From UBA9865 sp035647835 (GTDB lineage: Bacteria > Bacillota > Dethiobacteria > Dethiobacterales > Dethiobacteraceae), in assembly GCA_035647835.1 (NCBI GenBank), contig DASRMS010000101.1, positions 1 through 12,147 on the forward strand: a DNA stretch of 12,147 bases, written 5' to 3'. Shown piece by piece: positions 1 through 6,657 of the stretch. The translations under genes were made by a program, and so were the position numbers. Numbering within the stretch: position 1 is the stretch's first letter; each line of letters starts with the position of its first letter. The notes beneath the pieces are model-generated. The model saw only the letters and a program-made list of their open reading frames with translations. It was not told the DNA's origin and searched no databases.

Positions 1-71
1 AGGTAATACTCACCGGAGTCACGGCCTGCAAGAGAGTGAACCAGGGCGCCAATTATTGGCTGCTGTTTCAT
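1..71 (-). CDS. KOW-domain RNA-binding protein (L14e/L6e/L27e-like), 5' end only
   Basis: Only the first 24 codons are present; the gene runs off the left edge. The visible peptide begins MKQQPIIGALVHSLAGRDSG and continues EYYL. A short Gly-x-hydrophobic-Val strand followed by S-x-A-G-R-D-x-G is the usual start of the small KOW-fold proteins that clostridial genomes carry between map and infA. These resemble archaeal/eukaryotic L14e and are presumed to bind RNA; their precise role is not established. The ATG is preceded by AAGGGAG with an 8-nt spacer, and the gene starts 54 nt after the map stop, so it is probably co-transcribed with the cluster. Family assignment rests on a short N-terminus plus position, so it is likely but not certain. 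Confidence 0.72.
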   Translation of the reverse strand, partial: MKQQPIIGALVHSLAGRDSGEYY

Positions 72-125
72 TTATCAAACTCCCTTCATAATGCAGGTTC
101 CTTAACGCAAAACCATGGGTAACTT

Positions 126-872
126 TTATAGTGCGGTCATAATTACAGGCGCTCCTGCAGTAATGACAATGGTATGCTCAAAATGAGCTGACCGCTGACG
201 GTCTTTAGTCACCACTGTCCAATTATCCTGTAGTGTTTCCACCTGCCAAGTTCCGCTGTTCACCATGGGTTCAATGGCCAAGGCCATGCCGGCCTGCAGC
301 CGCGGGCCACGACCCGGTTTGCCGAAATTCGGAACCTGGGGCTCTTCATGCATCCGGTTACCAATGCCGTGACCGACATAATTCCTGACGACAGAAAAGC
401 CTTTTTCCTCCACATATGTCTGAACTGCGTGTGAGATATCTGTCAGGCGGTTGCCTGGCAATGCTTGGTCAATCCCTCGTAGGAGAGATTCTCGGGTAGC
501 TTTCAGTAAACGTAAATCTTCTTCGTCTACTTCCCCCACCGCAAAGGTGGCAGCAGCATCGCCATAGTACCCTTGATATACCGCACCCACGTCGATACTA
601 ACAATGTCGCCTTCCTTTAACTTGCGCAGGCTGGGAATCCCATGAACTACCTCTTCATTTACTGAAGTGCAAATGGAGGCGGGGAAGTTCTGGTAACCTA
701 GGAAGGCGGGCTGACATTTTGCTTTGCGAATTTGCTTTTCAGCTAATTTATCTAATTCAGCCGTGGTAATACCAGGATAAATAGCCTGCTCCAACGTTTG
801 CAGAACTTCTGCTACTACCCTGCCGGCAGCACGCATCAGTTCAATCTCTCGTTGGGATTTTAGTGTAATCAT
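126..872 (-). CDS. map: Methionine aminopeptidase, type I
   Basis: Removes the initiator methionine from nascent proteins whose second residue is small; a cytosolic di-metal enzyme. At 248 aa it has full type I length without an N-terminal zinc-finger extension. All five expected metal ligands are visible: D94 and D105 in the IDVG...YYGDAA segment, H168 in GHGIG, E201 in AIEPM and E232 in FEHTI. These are offset by exactly three from the E. coli residues. H77 in VVHGIP is the conserved substrate-side histidine. The ATG has GGAGG six bases upstream. It begins 12 nt after the secY stop, with no adk in between, which is unusual for Firmicutes. Nothing in the protein looks degraded. Confidence 0.98.
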   Translation of the reverse strand: MITLKSQREIELMRAAGRVVAEVLQTLEQAIYPGITTAELDKLAEKQIRKAKCQPAFLGYQNFPASICTSVNEEVVHGIPSLRKLKEGDIVSIDVGAVYQGYYGDAAATFAVGEVDEEDLRLLKATRESLLRGIDQALPGNRLTDISHAVQTYVEEKGFSVVRNYVGHGIGNRMHEEPQVPNFGKPGRGPRLQAGMALAIEPMVNSGTWQVETLQDNWTVVTKDRQRSAHFEHTIVITAGAPVIMTAL

Positions 873-884
873 GGCGGGCCTCCA

Positions 885-2141
885 TTACTTCATGAAGCCT
901 TGATAGTTTCTCATTAACAAGTGACTTTCAATTTGCTTCATTGTTTCAATTACTACACCCACCACAATAATCATACTGGTGCCGCCAAACAAGACATTAA
1001 CATTAAAGATAGCCTGCAAAAGGACGGGAGAAAAAGCAATCAGTGCTAATGCCAGAGCGCCGGCTAATGTCAGTCTGCTGGATACCCTTGCCAAATATTC
1101 TGAAGTAGGTCTGCCAGGTCGCAGCCCCGGTACAAAACCACCGTTTTTTTTCATATCGTTGGCGATTTTACTGGGATCAAACTGGACAGCCGTGTAGAAA
1201 TAGGCAAAGAAGAGAATTAGCATGATATAGAGTACCGAGTGAACAGCAGTACCGGGCTGAAAGACTTTTCCCACCCAGTTTGCCACCGGATGATTAATAA
1301 AGCCGGCAATGGTGCTGGGAAACAACAGTAAGGTAGAGGCAAAAATGACCGGTATCACGCCCGCTTGGTTTACTTTAAACGGGATATGTGTAGACTGACC
1401 ACCGTACATTTTGCGACCGACGACCCGTTTTGCATACTGTACCGGGATGCGACGCTGACCTTCTTCTAAAGCAACAATCCCAACGATTAAAGCTAAAACT
1501 ATCAACACTGTTACCAGCAGCACAAAAATGTTTAGCTGGCCGATTCTGGTCAACTCGAAAATCTGCAGCACACCAGGTCCGAACTGGGAAACGATACCCC
1601 CAAAGATGATGATGGAAATACCGTTGCCGATGCCTTTCTCGGTGATCATCTCCCCTAACCACATGAGGAATGCGGTACCGGCCACTAAGGCCACAATAAT
1701 GGTGAGATAAGTGAAGAAGCTGGGTGTTAAAACGGCTTGTTTAAAGATTCCTAGCATCATGCCGGTAGCCTGCAGCAGTGCCAAGACGATAGCACCATAG
1801 CGGACAACCTGCTGCATTTTTCTTTGTCCCTCCGGCCCCTCTTTAGACCATTCCTCAAACTTGGGAATTACTACACCGAGCAGTTGAACGATAATAGAGG
1901 CGTTAATATAAGGGAAAATTCCCATGGCAAAGATGGTATATCTCTCCAGTGAGCCGCCAGCAAAAACATTGAACAAGCCAAACAGATTGTTCTCTTGGAA
2001 AAAGTTAGTTATCTTACCCGGATCTACACCGGGTACCGGTATATGTGAGCCTAGGCGAAAAACAACTAACATCAGTAGCGTAAAGGTGATACGCTGACGC
2101 AGTTCTTTAATCTTCCAGGCACTGCGAAGCGTTTCCAACAT
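885..2141 (-). CDS. secY: Preprotein translocase channel subunit SecY
   Basis: Forms the membrane channel of the Sec translocon with SecE and SecG, receiving chains from the ribosome or SecA. The 418 aa product has the usual length and about ten hydrophobic segments, the first near residues 19-37, followed by the periplasmic IPVPGVDP loop (34-41). The conserved TEKGIGNGIS motif lies at 167-176. The ribosome/SecA-contacting cytoplasmic loops are visible at 226-239 (EEGQRRIPVQYAKR) and 322-346 (DPSKIANDMKKNGGF and onward). It ends in the characteristic LLMRNYQGFMK tail. The ATG lies one base after the rplO stop and its ribosome site (GAGGTG) is inside rplO, suggesting translational coupling. 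Confidence 0.98.
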   Translation of the reverse strand: MLETLRSAWKIKELRQRITFTLLMLVVFRLGSHIPVPGVDPGKITNFFQENNLFGLFNVFAGGSLERYTIFAMGIFPYINASIIVQLLGVVIPKFEEWSKEGPEGQRKMQQVVRYGAIVLALLQATGMMLGIFKQAVLTPSFFTYLTIIVALVAGTAFLMWLGEMITEKGIGNGISIIIFGGIVSQFGPGVLQIFELTRIGQLNIFVLLVTVLIVLALIVGIVALEEGQRRIPVQYAKRVVGRKMYGGQSTHIPFKVNQAGVIPVIFASTLLLFPSTIAGFINHPVANWVGKVFQPGTAVHSVLYIMLILFFAYFYTAVQFDPSKIANDMKKNGGFVPGLRPGRPTSEYLARVSSRLTLAGALALALIAFSPVLLQAIFNVNVLFGGTSMIIVVGVVIETMKQIESHLLMRNYQGFMK

Positions 2142-2142
2142 G

Positions 2143-2583
2143 CTAAATCACCTCGACTTTGCCGCCGGCAGCCTCAATTTTTTCTGCGGCCGTTTTCGAA
2201 AAGCCTTGGGCTTTTACGGTGAGAGCTTTCTCTAATTCTCCGTTGCCCAGGACCCGTACACCATCCTTCAAGGATTTTATTAAACCCTCTTGTTTTAATA
2301 GCTCAGGGGTAACTTCAGTGCCGTCAGCAAAGGCATTTAATCGATCAACATTCAATTCGTTATATTGCTTTTTGAAAATACTAGTAAAGCCTCGTTTGGG
2401 GACTGCACGCTGTAAAGGCATTTGACCACCCTCGAAACCAGGGCGAACACCGCCGCCGGAACGGGAGTTTTGTCCTTTATGACCGCGGGTAGCTGTCTTA
2501 CCATGACCGCTGCCGATACCACGACCAACCCGCTTTTTAGCAGTACGTGCACCTTGAGGACTTTTTAGTTCATGCAGGCGCAT
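2143..2583 (-). CDS. rplO: Large ribosomal subunit protein L15 (uL15)
   Basis: L15 is a late-assembling 50S protein that threads a long basic tail into 23S rRNA. The 146 aa sequence starts MRLHELKSPQGARTAKKRVG, the family N-terminus. It continues through a Gly/Arg/Lys-rich unstructured stretch to about residue 60 (GSGHGKTATRGHKGQ, RSGGGVRPGFEGGQMPL). A compact C-terminal domain ends KIEAAGGKVEVI. The start is an ATG preceded by GGGAGGT at suitable distance. It sits between rpmD and secY, its standard place in the spc block. Nothing is odd apart from the near-contact with secY. Confidence 0.98.
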   Translation of the reverse strand: MRLHELKSPQGARTAKKRVGRGIGSGHGKTATRGHKGQNSRSGGGVRPGFEGGQMPLQRAVPKRGFTSIFKKQYNELNVDRLNAFADGTEVTPELLKQEGLIKSLKDGVRVLGNGELEKALTVKAQGFSKTAAEKIEAAGGKVEVI

Positions 2584-2597
2584 TTATTACACCTCCC

Positions 2598-2780
2598 TTA
2601 GAGTTCTTCTACTTTGACGAGGTGGGACACTTTATTAATCATACCCCGAATCTGAGGTGTATCTTCATGTTCCACAACTTGGTTGAGCTTCTTTAAGCCC
2701 AGCGCTTCCACTGTTTTGCGTTGGGGCTCGATACGCCCGATCACGCTATTCACCAGTGTTATGCGTAACTGTTTCGCCAT
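2598..2780 (-). CDS. rpmD: Large ribosomal subunit protein L30 (uL30)
   Basis: Small 50S protein, 60 aa, the normal bacterial length. The fold's first strand (LRITLVNSVIGR) is followed by the diagnostic QRKTVEALGLKKLNQ helix. The second half, HEDTPQIRGMINKVSHLVKVEE, matches the family strand-helix-strand end. ATG start with AGGAGGT upstream. It lies 11 nt after rpsE and 14 nt before rplO, the canonical rpsE-rpmD-rplO order. rpmD is dispensable and lost in some lineages; here it is intact. Confidence 0.98.
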   Translation of the reverse strand: MAKQLRITLVNSVIGRIEPQRKTVEALGLKKLNQVVEHEDTPQIRGMINKVSHLVKVEEL

Positions 2781-2791
2781 GTGTTTACCTC

Positions 2792-3292
2792 CTACCCTAA
2801 TAGCTCTTCTACCGTGAGGCCACGTAATTTTGCCACTTGTTCCGCAGTCTTCAACGACTTCAAGCCTGTTATTGTGGCATTTACGATATTAATCGCATTG
2901 GCAGAACCGAGTGATTTGGTGAGGATGTCATGAACACCGGCTGCTTCCAGTACGGCACGTACGGGACCACCAGCGATCACGCCTGTACCTTCAGATGCAG
3001 GTTTCAGCATAACTCTGCCGGCACCATAGACGCCAGTCACAGGATGTGGAATGGTCGTACCAACAATCGGTACTTTAATCATGTTCTTTTTTGCATCTTC
3101 CATACCTTTGCGAATAGCTTCAGGTACTTCAGTGGCTTTACCAATCCCTGAACCAACACGGCCGTTGCCGTCACCAACAACCACTAAGGCGGCGAAGCTG
3201 AAGCGGCGACCACCCTTAACTACTTTGGCCACGCGGTTTATCTTAACGACTGTTTCAGTCAATTCCACTTTATTGGGGTCGAAATTCTCCAC
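2792..3292 (-). CDS. rpsE: Small ribosomal subunit protein S5 (uS5)
   Basis: S5 stabilises the 30S body near the decoding site and, with S4, forms the mRNA entry region. The protein has 166 aa. An N-terminal dsRNA-binding-like domain spans roughly residues 10-75, with the conserved loop VAKVVKGGRRFSF (21-33, the region where spectinomycin-resistance changes occur in other bacteria) and GDGNGRVGSGIGKA (40-53). The C-terminal domain includes GTGVIAGGPVRAVLEAAG. The start is GTG: no in-frame ATG lies near the family N-terminus, and GGAGGG sits 9 nt upstream. The 21-nt gap to rplR contains only the ribosome site. Confidence 0.97.
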   Translation of the reverse strand: MENFDPNKVELTETVVKINRVAKVVKGGRRFSFAALVVVGDGNGRVGSGIGKATEVPEAIRKGMEDAKKNMIKVPIVGTTIPHPVTGVYGAGRVMLKPASEGTGVIAGGPVRAVLEAAGVHDILTKSLGSANAINIVNATITGLKSLKTAEQVAKLRGLTVEELLG

Positions 3293-3313
3293 GCCTTGTT
3301 TCCCTCCTTCACG

Positions 3314-3682
3314 TTAAAATTTCAGACCAGCTTCGCGAGCGCCGTCGGCTAGCTCTTTAACCCGGCCATGGTAAAGGTACCCGCCTCTGTCAAATACGAC
3401 ATCTTTGATGCCTTTTTCTGTAGCTTTTTCAGCTATCAGTTTGCCTACCTGACGGGCTGCGTCTTTATTACCGCAAGAACCTTTACCTTCTCGGATGGAT
3501 GGCTCGTTGCTTGAAGCTGCAACCAGTGTTACACCGGCCACATCATCTATAATTTGTGCGTAAATGTGCTTCAGGCTACGATACACGTTCAAACGCGGAC
3601 ACCCTTTTGTTCCCTGTAACTTTTTACGTACGCGGAGATGTCTCCGTTTACGCTGTTTATTCTTATCCTGACGAGTGAACAA
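3314..3682 (-). CDS. rplR: Large ribosomal subunit protein L18 (uL18)
   Basis: 5S rRNA-binding 50S protein that forms the central protuberance with L5. It has 122 aa. The basic N-terminal tail (KNKQRKRRHLRVRKKLQG) is the usual 5S-contacting arm. It is followed by RLNVYRSLKHIYAQIIDD and the C-terminal FDRGGYLYHGRVKELADGAR signature. The chosen start is TTG, with GGGAGGG 7 nt upstream whose sequence overlaps the rplF stop codon (TAAGGGAGGG). No ATG or GTG is available that would keep the arm at family length. The ribosome site overlapping the preceding stop suggests coupling to rplF. Product identity is firm; the TTG start is an inference from spacing. Confidence 0.96.
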   Translation of the reverse strand: MFTRQDKNKQRKRRHLRVRKKLQGTKGCPRLNVYRSLKHIYAQIIDDVAGVTLVAASSNEPSIREGKGSCGNKDAARQVGKLIAEKATEKGIKDVVFDRGGYLYHGRVKELADGAREAGLKF

Positions 3683-3696
3683 TTCGTTTCCCTCCC

Positions 3697-4233
3697 TTAC
3701 TTACCAGTCTTACCGACTTTGCGGCGAACCCGTTCAGTATCGTATTTTATACCTTTACCTTTGTATGGTTCTGGCTCACGAATAGCTCTGATGTTAGCAG
3801 CCATGCTGCCTACAGCTTCCTTATCGATGCCTTTTACCACAATTTTAGTCGGTGCAGGGACTTCCAATTCGATCCCCTGGGGTGGGGTGACATTAACAGG
3901 GTTAGAATAACCAATGTTAAGCACAACGTTGCTCCCCTGCTTTGTAGCGCGGTAACCAACACCCACCAGTTCCAGGGTTTTGGAGTAGCCTTTTGTGACA
4001 CCGTCCACCATGTTGGCAATTAATGTCCTGGTTAGACCGTGGAGGGAGCGTTGTGTTTTTTCATCATTATGGCGTGAGACAACCACTTGATTGTCCTCGA
4101 CCTTGATCTCAATTACCGTAGGCAAGGCTTTTTGCAATTGTCCTAAGGGCCCTTTAACAGTTACTACATTATCGTTATTGATAATTTCAACGCCCGCAGG
4201 CAGTTGAATAGGTTTGCGGCCGATACGGCTCAT
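3697..4233 (-). CDS. rplF: Large ribosomal subunit protein L6 (uL6)
   Basis: L6 lies near the factor-binding site of the 50S subunit, against the sarcin-ricin loop region. Its 178 aa are the normal length for two tandem homologous domains. The first runs from MSRIGRKPIQLPAGVEI to about residue 80, with VKGPLGQL. The second contains LELVGVGYRA and the rRNA-binding C-terminus REPEPYKGKGIKY followed by a basic tail. It starts with an ATG preceded by GGAGGGATATGAA-type spacing. It is placed between rpsH and rplR as in nearly all bacteria. No irregularity is seen. Confidence 0.98.
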   Translation of the reverse strand: MSRIGRKPIQLPAGVEIINNDNVVTVKGPLGQLQKALPTVIEIKVEDNQVVVSRHNDEKTQRSLHGLTRTLIANMVDGVTKGYSKTLELVGVGYRATKQGSNVVLNIGYSNPVNVTPPQGIELEVPAPTKIVVKGIDKEAVGSMAANIRAIREPEPYKGKGIKYDTERVRRKVGKTGK

Positions 4234-4247
4234 TTCATATCCCTCCT

Positions 4248-4646
4248 TTACCAGATGTAGCAGAGGACTTCTCCACCAACCCCAGCTCTACGAGCAGTCT
4301 TGTCGGTCATGATCCCCTGTGAGGTGGAAATGATGGCGATACCGAGACCACTCAGTACTTTGGGCAGCTCATCTTTCTGCGCATAGACACGCAGTCCGGG
4401 CTTACTGATCCGTTTCAGACCGGTCAGCACCTTTTCACGGTTCGGACCATATTTCAAGAAGATTTTGATGGTTCCCTGCTTATTATCTTTTTTAAATTCA
4501 TAACCTTTGATAAAACCTTCATTTTTCAGTATCTCCGCAACCGCAATCTTCACTTTAGAACCTGGCACATCCACTTTATCGTGTTTAGCCATGTTTGCGT
4601 TACGAATCCTTGTTAACATGTCGGCAATTGGGTCCGTCATGGTCAT
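4248..4646 (-). CDS. rpsH: Small ribosomal subunit protein S8 (uS8)
   Basis: Primary 16S rRNA-binding protein of the 30S central domain; in E. coli it also represses the spc operon by binding its mRNA at rplE. The 132 aa protein starts MTMTDPIADMLTRIRNA and ends with the rRNA-binding GLGIAIISTSQGIMTDK segment and GGEVLCYIW. Two ATGs lie six bases apart. The first is chosen because GGAGGT is 9 nt upstream of it and 15 from the second, and because close homologues start M-x-MTDPIADM. I see no obvious S8-target mimic near rplE, so autoregulation here is unproven. Confidence 0.98.
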   Translation of the reverse strand: MTMTDPIADMLTRIRNANMAKHDKVDVPGSKVKIAVAEILKNEGFIKGYEFKKDNKQGTIKIFLKYGPNREKVLTGLKRISKPGLRVYAQKDELPKVLSGLGIAIISTSQGIMTDKTARRAGVGGEVLCYIW

Positions 4647-4676
4647 TGCAATCGAACCTCCTTTCTCTCCTATCCC

Positions 4677-4862
4677 CTACCAGCTGGCTTTCTTCACACC
4701 GGGGATTTTCCCTTCATGGGCGAGCTTACGGAAACAAAGGCGGCACATACCAAACTTGCGCAGGTACGCGCGGGGACGGCCGCACAGTTTGCAGCGATTG
4801 TAGCCTTGTACCTTAAACTTAGGCGTCCTGTTTGCCTGAGCAATTTTAGATTTTTTGGCCAC
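4677..4862 (-). CDS. rpsZ: Small ribosomal subunit protein S14, short zinc-binding type (uS14)
   Basis: 30S head protein near the A-site. This is the 61-aa C-plus form, not the ~100-aa zinc-free form. Cysteines C24, C27, C40 and C43 (RCKLCGR ... GMCRLCF) provide a complete Zn knuckle, and the protein ends KIPGVKKASW as the family does. The start is GTG, preceded by GGAGGGG. Many Firmicutes carry a second, zinc-free S14 elsewhere under zinc-limitation control; none is visible in this window. The symbol could equally be given as rpsN, which some annotations use for this type. Confidence 0.97.
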   Translation of the reverse strand: MAKKSKIAQANRTPKFKVQGYNRCKLCGRPRAYLRKFGMCRLCFRKLAHEGKIPGVKKASW

Positions 4863-4890
4863 TATTTCCCCTCCTTTTTTGTTTTAGTTT

Positions 4891-5433
4891 TTAAGCGGTG
4901 CGAAATGGCATTCCCATCTCGCGTAATAATTCTCTCGCCTCTTCGTCGGTTTTAGCACTTGTTACGATAATGATATCCATCCCACGAACTTTATCTACTT
5001 GATCATAGCTGATTTCAGGAAAAATCAACTGTTCGCGTAAACCTAACGAGTAGTTACCTCGTCCGTCAAAGGACTTCGGTGAGATACCACGGAAATCACG
5101 TACCCGAGGCAGTGCTACATTCATCAGTTTATCAAGAAATTCATACATTCTGTCACCGCGAAGTGTTACTTTGCACCCGATGCTCATGCCTTCTCGAATT
5201 TTGAAACTGGCGACAGATTTTCTTGCTTTCGTAATCACAGGGCGTTGACCAGCGATGATAGTTAAATCGTTTACGGCAGCGTCGAGCGCTTTAGGATTAT
5301 CCTTTGCCTCGCCAACCCCCATATTGATAACCACTTTTTCCAGTCGAGGAGCCTCGAAGATGTTGCTATATTGGAAACGTGCCATTAAAGCAGGCCGTAC
5401 TTCGTTTTGGTATTTGTCTTTTAGGCGGGCCAT
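4891..5433 (-). CDS. rplE: Large ribosomal subunit protein L5 (uL5)
   Basis: Binds 5S rRNA in the central protuberance and contacts P-site tRNA. Full length at 180 aa. The first part contains RLEKVVINMGVGEAKDN and the family pattern AGQRPVITKARKSVASFKIR, a basic RNA-contacting loop. The C-terminal half has PRVRDFRGISPKSFDGRGNY and FPEISYDQVDKVRGMDI, ending AREMGMPF-like (LLREMGMPFRTA). ATG start with GGAGGT 8 nt upstream. The gap to rpsZ is 28 nt and holds only a ribosome site. Confidence 0.98.
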   Translation of the reverse strand: MARLKDKYQNEVRPALMARFQYSNIFEAPRLEKVVINMGVGEAKDNPKALDAAVNDLTIIAGQRPVITKARKSVASFKIREGMSIGCKVTLRGDRMYEFLDKLMNVALPRVRDFRGISPKSFDGRGNYSLGLREQLIFPEISYDQVDKVRGMDIIIVTSAKTDEEARELLREMGMPFRTA

Positions 5434-5454
5434 ACAATATTACCTCCTTTCCGG

Positions 5455-5787
5455 CTACTTGTCGAGAAGCTCCCCACATTTTTTGCAAGCACGTACCCAC
5501 GCTTGTTTATCGTTGGCTTTTTTAACTGCCGCTTTTTTAATGCGTGTTGCTTGCTTGCAGTTAGGACAGACGACCATCACTTTCGCACTATAGATAGGCG
5601 CTTCGTGTTCATGAATGCCCGCCTGCATGTGCTGCGTAGCACGAGCGTGCTTCTTGACAATATTTACCCCTTCAACAACCACTTTACCCGCTGTGGGTAG
5701 TGAGGTAAGAACTTTGCCCTTCTTGCCCTTATCTTTACCTGAAAGGACAAGAACTTGGTCTCCTTTTTTTACATGGAGTTTTGCCAC
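5455..5787 (-). CDS. rplX: Large ribosomal subunit protein L24 (uL24) with zinc-ribbon cysteines
   Basis: Early assembly initiator of the 50S subunit, near the exit tunnel. The N-terminal KOW motif is at about residues 6-33 (KKGDQVLVLSGKDKGKKGKV). After the VNIVKKHARATQ loop, the C-terminal part carries two cysteine pairs, C74-x2-C77 and C101-x2-C104 (CPNC ... CKKC), as in many Firmicute L24 proteins, probably able to bind zinc. Length is 110 aa. The start is GTG, with a good GGAGGT but a long 12-nt spacer; no closer in-frame start exists. This spacing may lower initiation relative to neighbours. Confidence 0.96.
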   Translation of the reverse strand: MAKLHVKKGDQVLVLSGKDKGKKGKVLTSLPTAGKVVVEGVNIVKKHARATQHMQAGIHEHEAPIYSAKVMVVCPNCKQATRIKKAAVKKANDKQAWVRACKKCGELLDK

Positions 5788-5810
5788 TGTAAATGTTGCA
5801 CCTCCTTACG

Positions 5811-6179
5811 CTAAATCACTTCCGGTGCCAGCGATACTATTTTCATAAAATCTTTATCCCGTAATTCCCGGGCTACCGGTCCGAAGATCCGAGTACCACG
5901 TGGGTTTTTCTGATCATTAATCAGAACGGCAGCGTTGCCATCAAATTTGATATACGAGCCGTCATTACGTCGTAACCCCTGGGCAGTACGGACGATGACC
6001 GCTTTAACGACGTCGCCTTTTTTGACAACTCCGCCGGGCGTTGCTTCTTTTACGGAAGCCACAATGATATCACCAATGTTGCCAAATTTCCGTACTGAAC
6101 CGCCAAGAACCTTGATACACATGATCTCTTTGGCGCCGGAATTATCAGCAACCGTCAGATACGTTTGGGCCTGAATCAT
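5811..6179 (-). CDS. rplN: Large ribosomal subunit protein L14 (uL14)
   Basis: 50S protein at the subunit interface, forming bridge B8 with 16S rRNA; also the docking site of the silencing factor RsfS. The protein is 122 aa, the invariant family length, starting MIQAQTYLTVADNSGAKE and ending FMKIVSLAPEVI. The internal strand GDIIVASVKEATPGG and the loop NPRGTRIFGPVARELR are typical. The ATG is chosen over a TTG two codons upstream because GGAGGT is then six bases away and the length matches the family. It is the first gene after the 167-bp structured spacer, so this would be the leader gene of an spc unit if one is transcribed or processed separately. Confidence 0.98.
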   Translation of the reverse strand: MIQAQTYLTVADNSGAKEIMCIKVLGGSVRKFGNIGDIIVASVKEATPGGVVKKGDVVKAVIVRTAQGLRRNDGSYIKFDGNAAVLINDQKNPRGTRIFGPVARELRDKDFMKIVSLAPEVI

Positions 6180-6346
6180 CGTCAAACCTCCTCTAAAACA
6201 GATTTCTGCTAGCTGATGTCGGATGTCAGACTTGATTAAATGCTGAGCTCGGTCGTTACCGATGCCTGATCAGCCCACAATCTTCATGCGAAATTGACAA
6301 CTTCAATTTCTATGAATCCGACTCTCTGACCTCCGACTTCCAGTTG
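6180..6346. repeat. rpsQ-rplN spacer holding inverted heptamer repeats and nested hairpins
   Basis: This is the longest true gap inside the ribosomal array. Arms at 6215-6230 and 6325-6340 are complementary at 14 of 16 positions, and each is built from a degenerate 7-mer (GAnGTCr) repeated about two to three times. Between them lie a stem at 6249-6253/6258-6262, flanked by 6242-6246/6270-6274, and a perfect 7-bp hairpin at 6290-6296/6304-6310. No ORF of note and no U-tract follows. The rplN ribosome site (6186-6193) lies outside the arms. It may be a small MITE-like intergenic repeat or an RNA processing or regulatory structure; I cannot decide from this alone. Confidence 0.7.
6290..6310. other. 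Perfect 7-bp hairpin in rpsQ-rplN spacer
   Basis: GAAATTG (6290-6296) is followed by a 7-nt loop and its exact reverse complement (6304-6310). The stem is AT-rich with no run of T after it on either strand, so it is not a canonical intrinsic terminator. Confidence 0.5.
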
Positions 6347-6604
6347 CTATAGCTTTGTTTTTTCTAGGATCTCTACTAAACGCCATCTTTTATCTTTACT
6401 CAAAGGTCTGGTTTCCATTATTTTTACTTTATCGCCAATGCTGCAGTTATTATCGGGATCGTGCACTTTGTATTTATTAGTTACACGGACGATTTTACCA
6501 TACAGGGGATGGCGGGTTCTTCTTTCCACAGTCACTACAGCCGTCTTATCCATTTTATCACTTACGACCCAGCCAATACGGGTCTTGCGATTACTACGTT
6601 CCAA
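6347..6604 (-). CDS. rpsQ: Small ribosomal subunit protein S17 (uS17)
   Basis: Primary 16S rRNA-binding protein of the 30S body, OB fold. From the chosen start it is 85 aa, close to the usual size, reading M-ERSNRKTRIGWVVSDKMDK through RRTRHPLYGKIVR and DNNCSIGDKVKIMETRPLSK. I selected the TTG at 6604: AAAGGAGG (6613-6620) is 8 nt upstream and the N-terminus then matches relatives. The in-frame ATG at 6610 is only 2 nt from that site, and a TTG at 6643 would add 13 uncharacteristic residues. This is the last gene of the S10 block, followed by the structured spacer. Confidence 0.96.
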   Translation of the reverse strand: MERSNRKTRIGWVVSDKMDKTAVVTVERRTRHPLYGKIVRVTNKYKVHDPDNNCSIGDKVKIMETRPLSKDKRWRLVEILEKTKL

Positions 6605-6612
6605 GAGCATTG

Positions 6613-6620
6613 CCTCCTTT
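6613..6620 (-). promoter_or_regulatory. Ribosome binding site deciding the rpsQ start
   Basis: AAAGGAGG on the minus strand lies 2 nt before an in-frame ATG and 8 nt before an in-frame TTG. Spacing favours the TTG, which also gives the S17 family N-terminus. Confidence 0.8.
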
Positions 6621-6640
6621 CGGACACTATTGTTTCCGGC

Positions 6641-6657
6641 CAAAAGCGACGCTTTTG
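6641..6657. other. Perfect palindromic hairpin between rpmC and rpsQ
   Basis: CAAAAGC, a GTC loop and GCTTTTG form a 7-bp stem with a triloop on the minus-strand transcript. It starts directly after the rpmC stop codon and lies about 20 nt before the rpsQ ribosome site. No U-tract follows, so it is more plausibly an mRNA stability or processing element than a terminator, or it may be incidental. Confidence 0.55.

Noticed and set aside
48..60. GCCAATTATTGGC palindrome near the left edge
   Set aside because: It lies inside codons 4-8 of the KOW gene and is short; coding constraint and chance suffice.
75..89. Tiny frame ATG-AAG-GGA-GTT-TGA just before the KOW gene
   Set aside because: Four codons overlapping the ribosome site of the next gene, with no ribosome site of its own; most likely chance.
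6294..6316. TTGACA followed by TATGAA on the plus strand, promoter-like
   Set aside because: The two hexamers are only about 11 nt apart, well below the 16-18 nt needed, and the promoter would read antisense into rpsQ.
6215..6340. Calling the rpsQ-rplN spacer an intrinsic terminator/promoter pair separating S10 and spc operons
   Set aside because: None of the stems is followed by a U-tract in the direction of transcription, and no -35/-10 pair with correct spacing was found before rplN.
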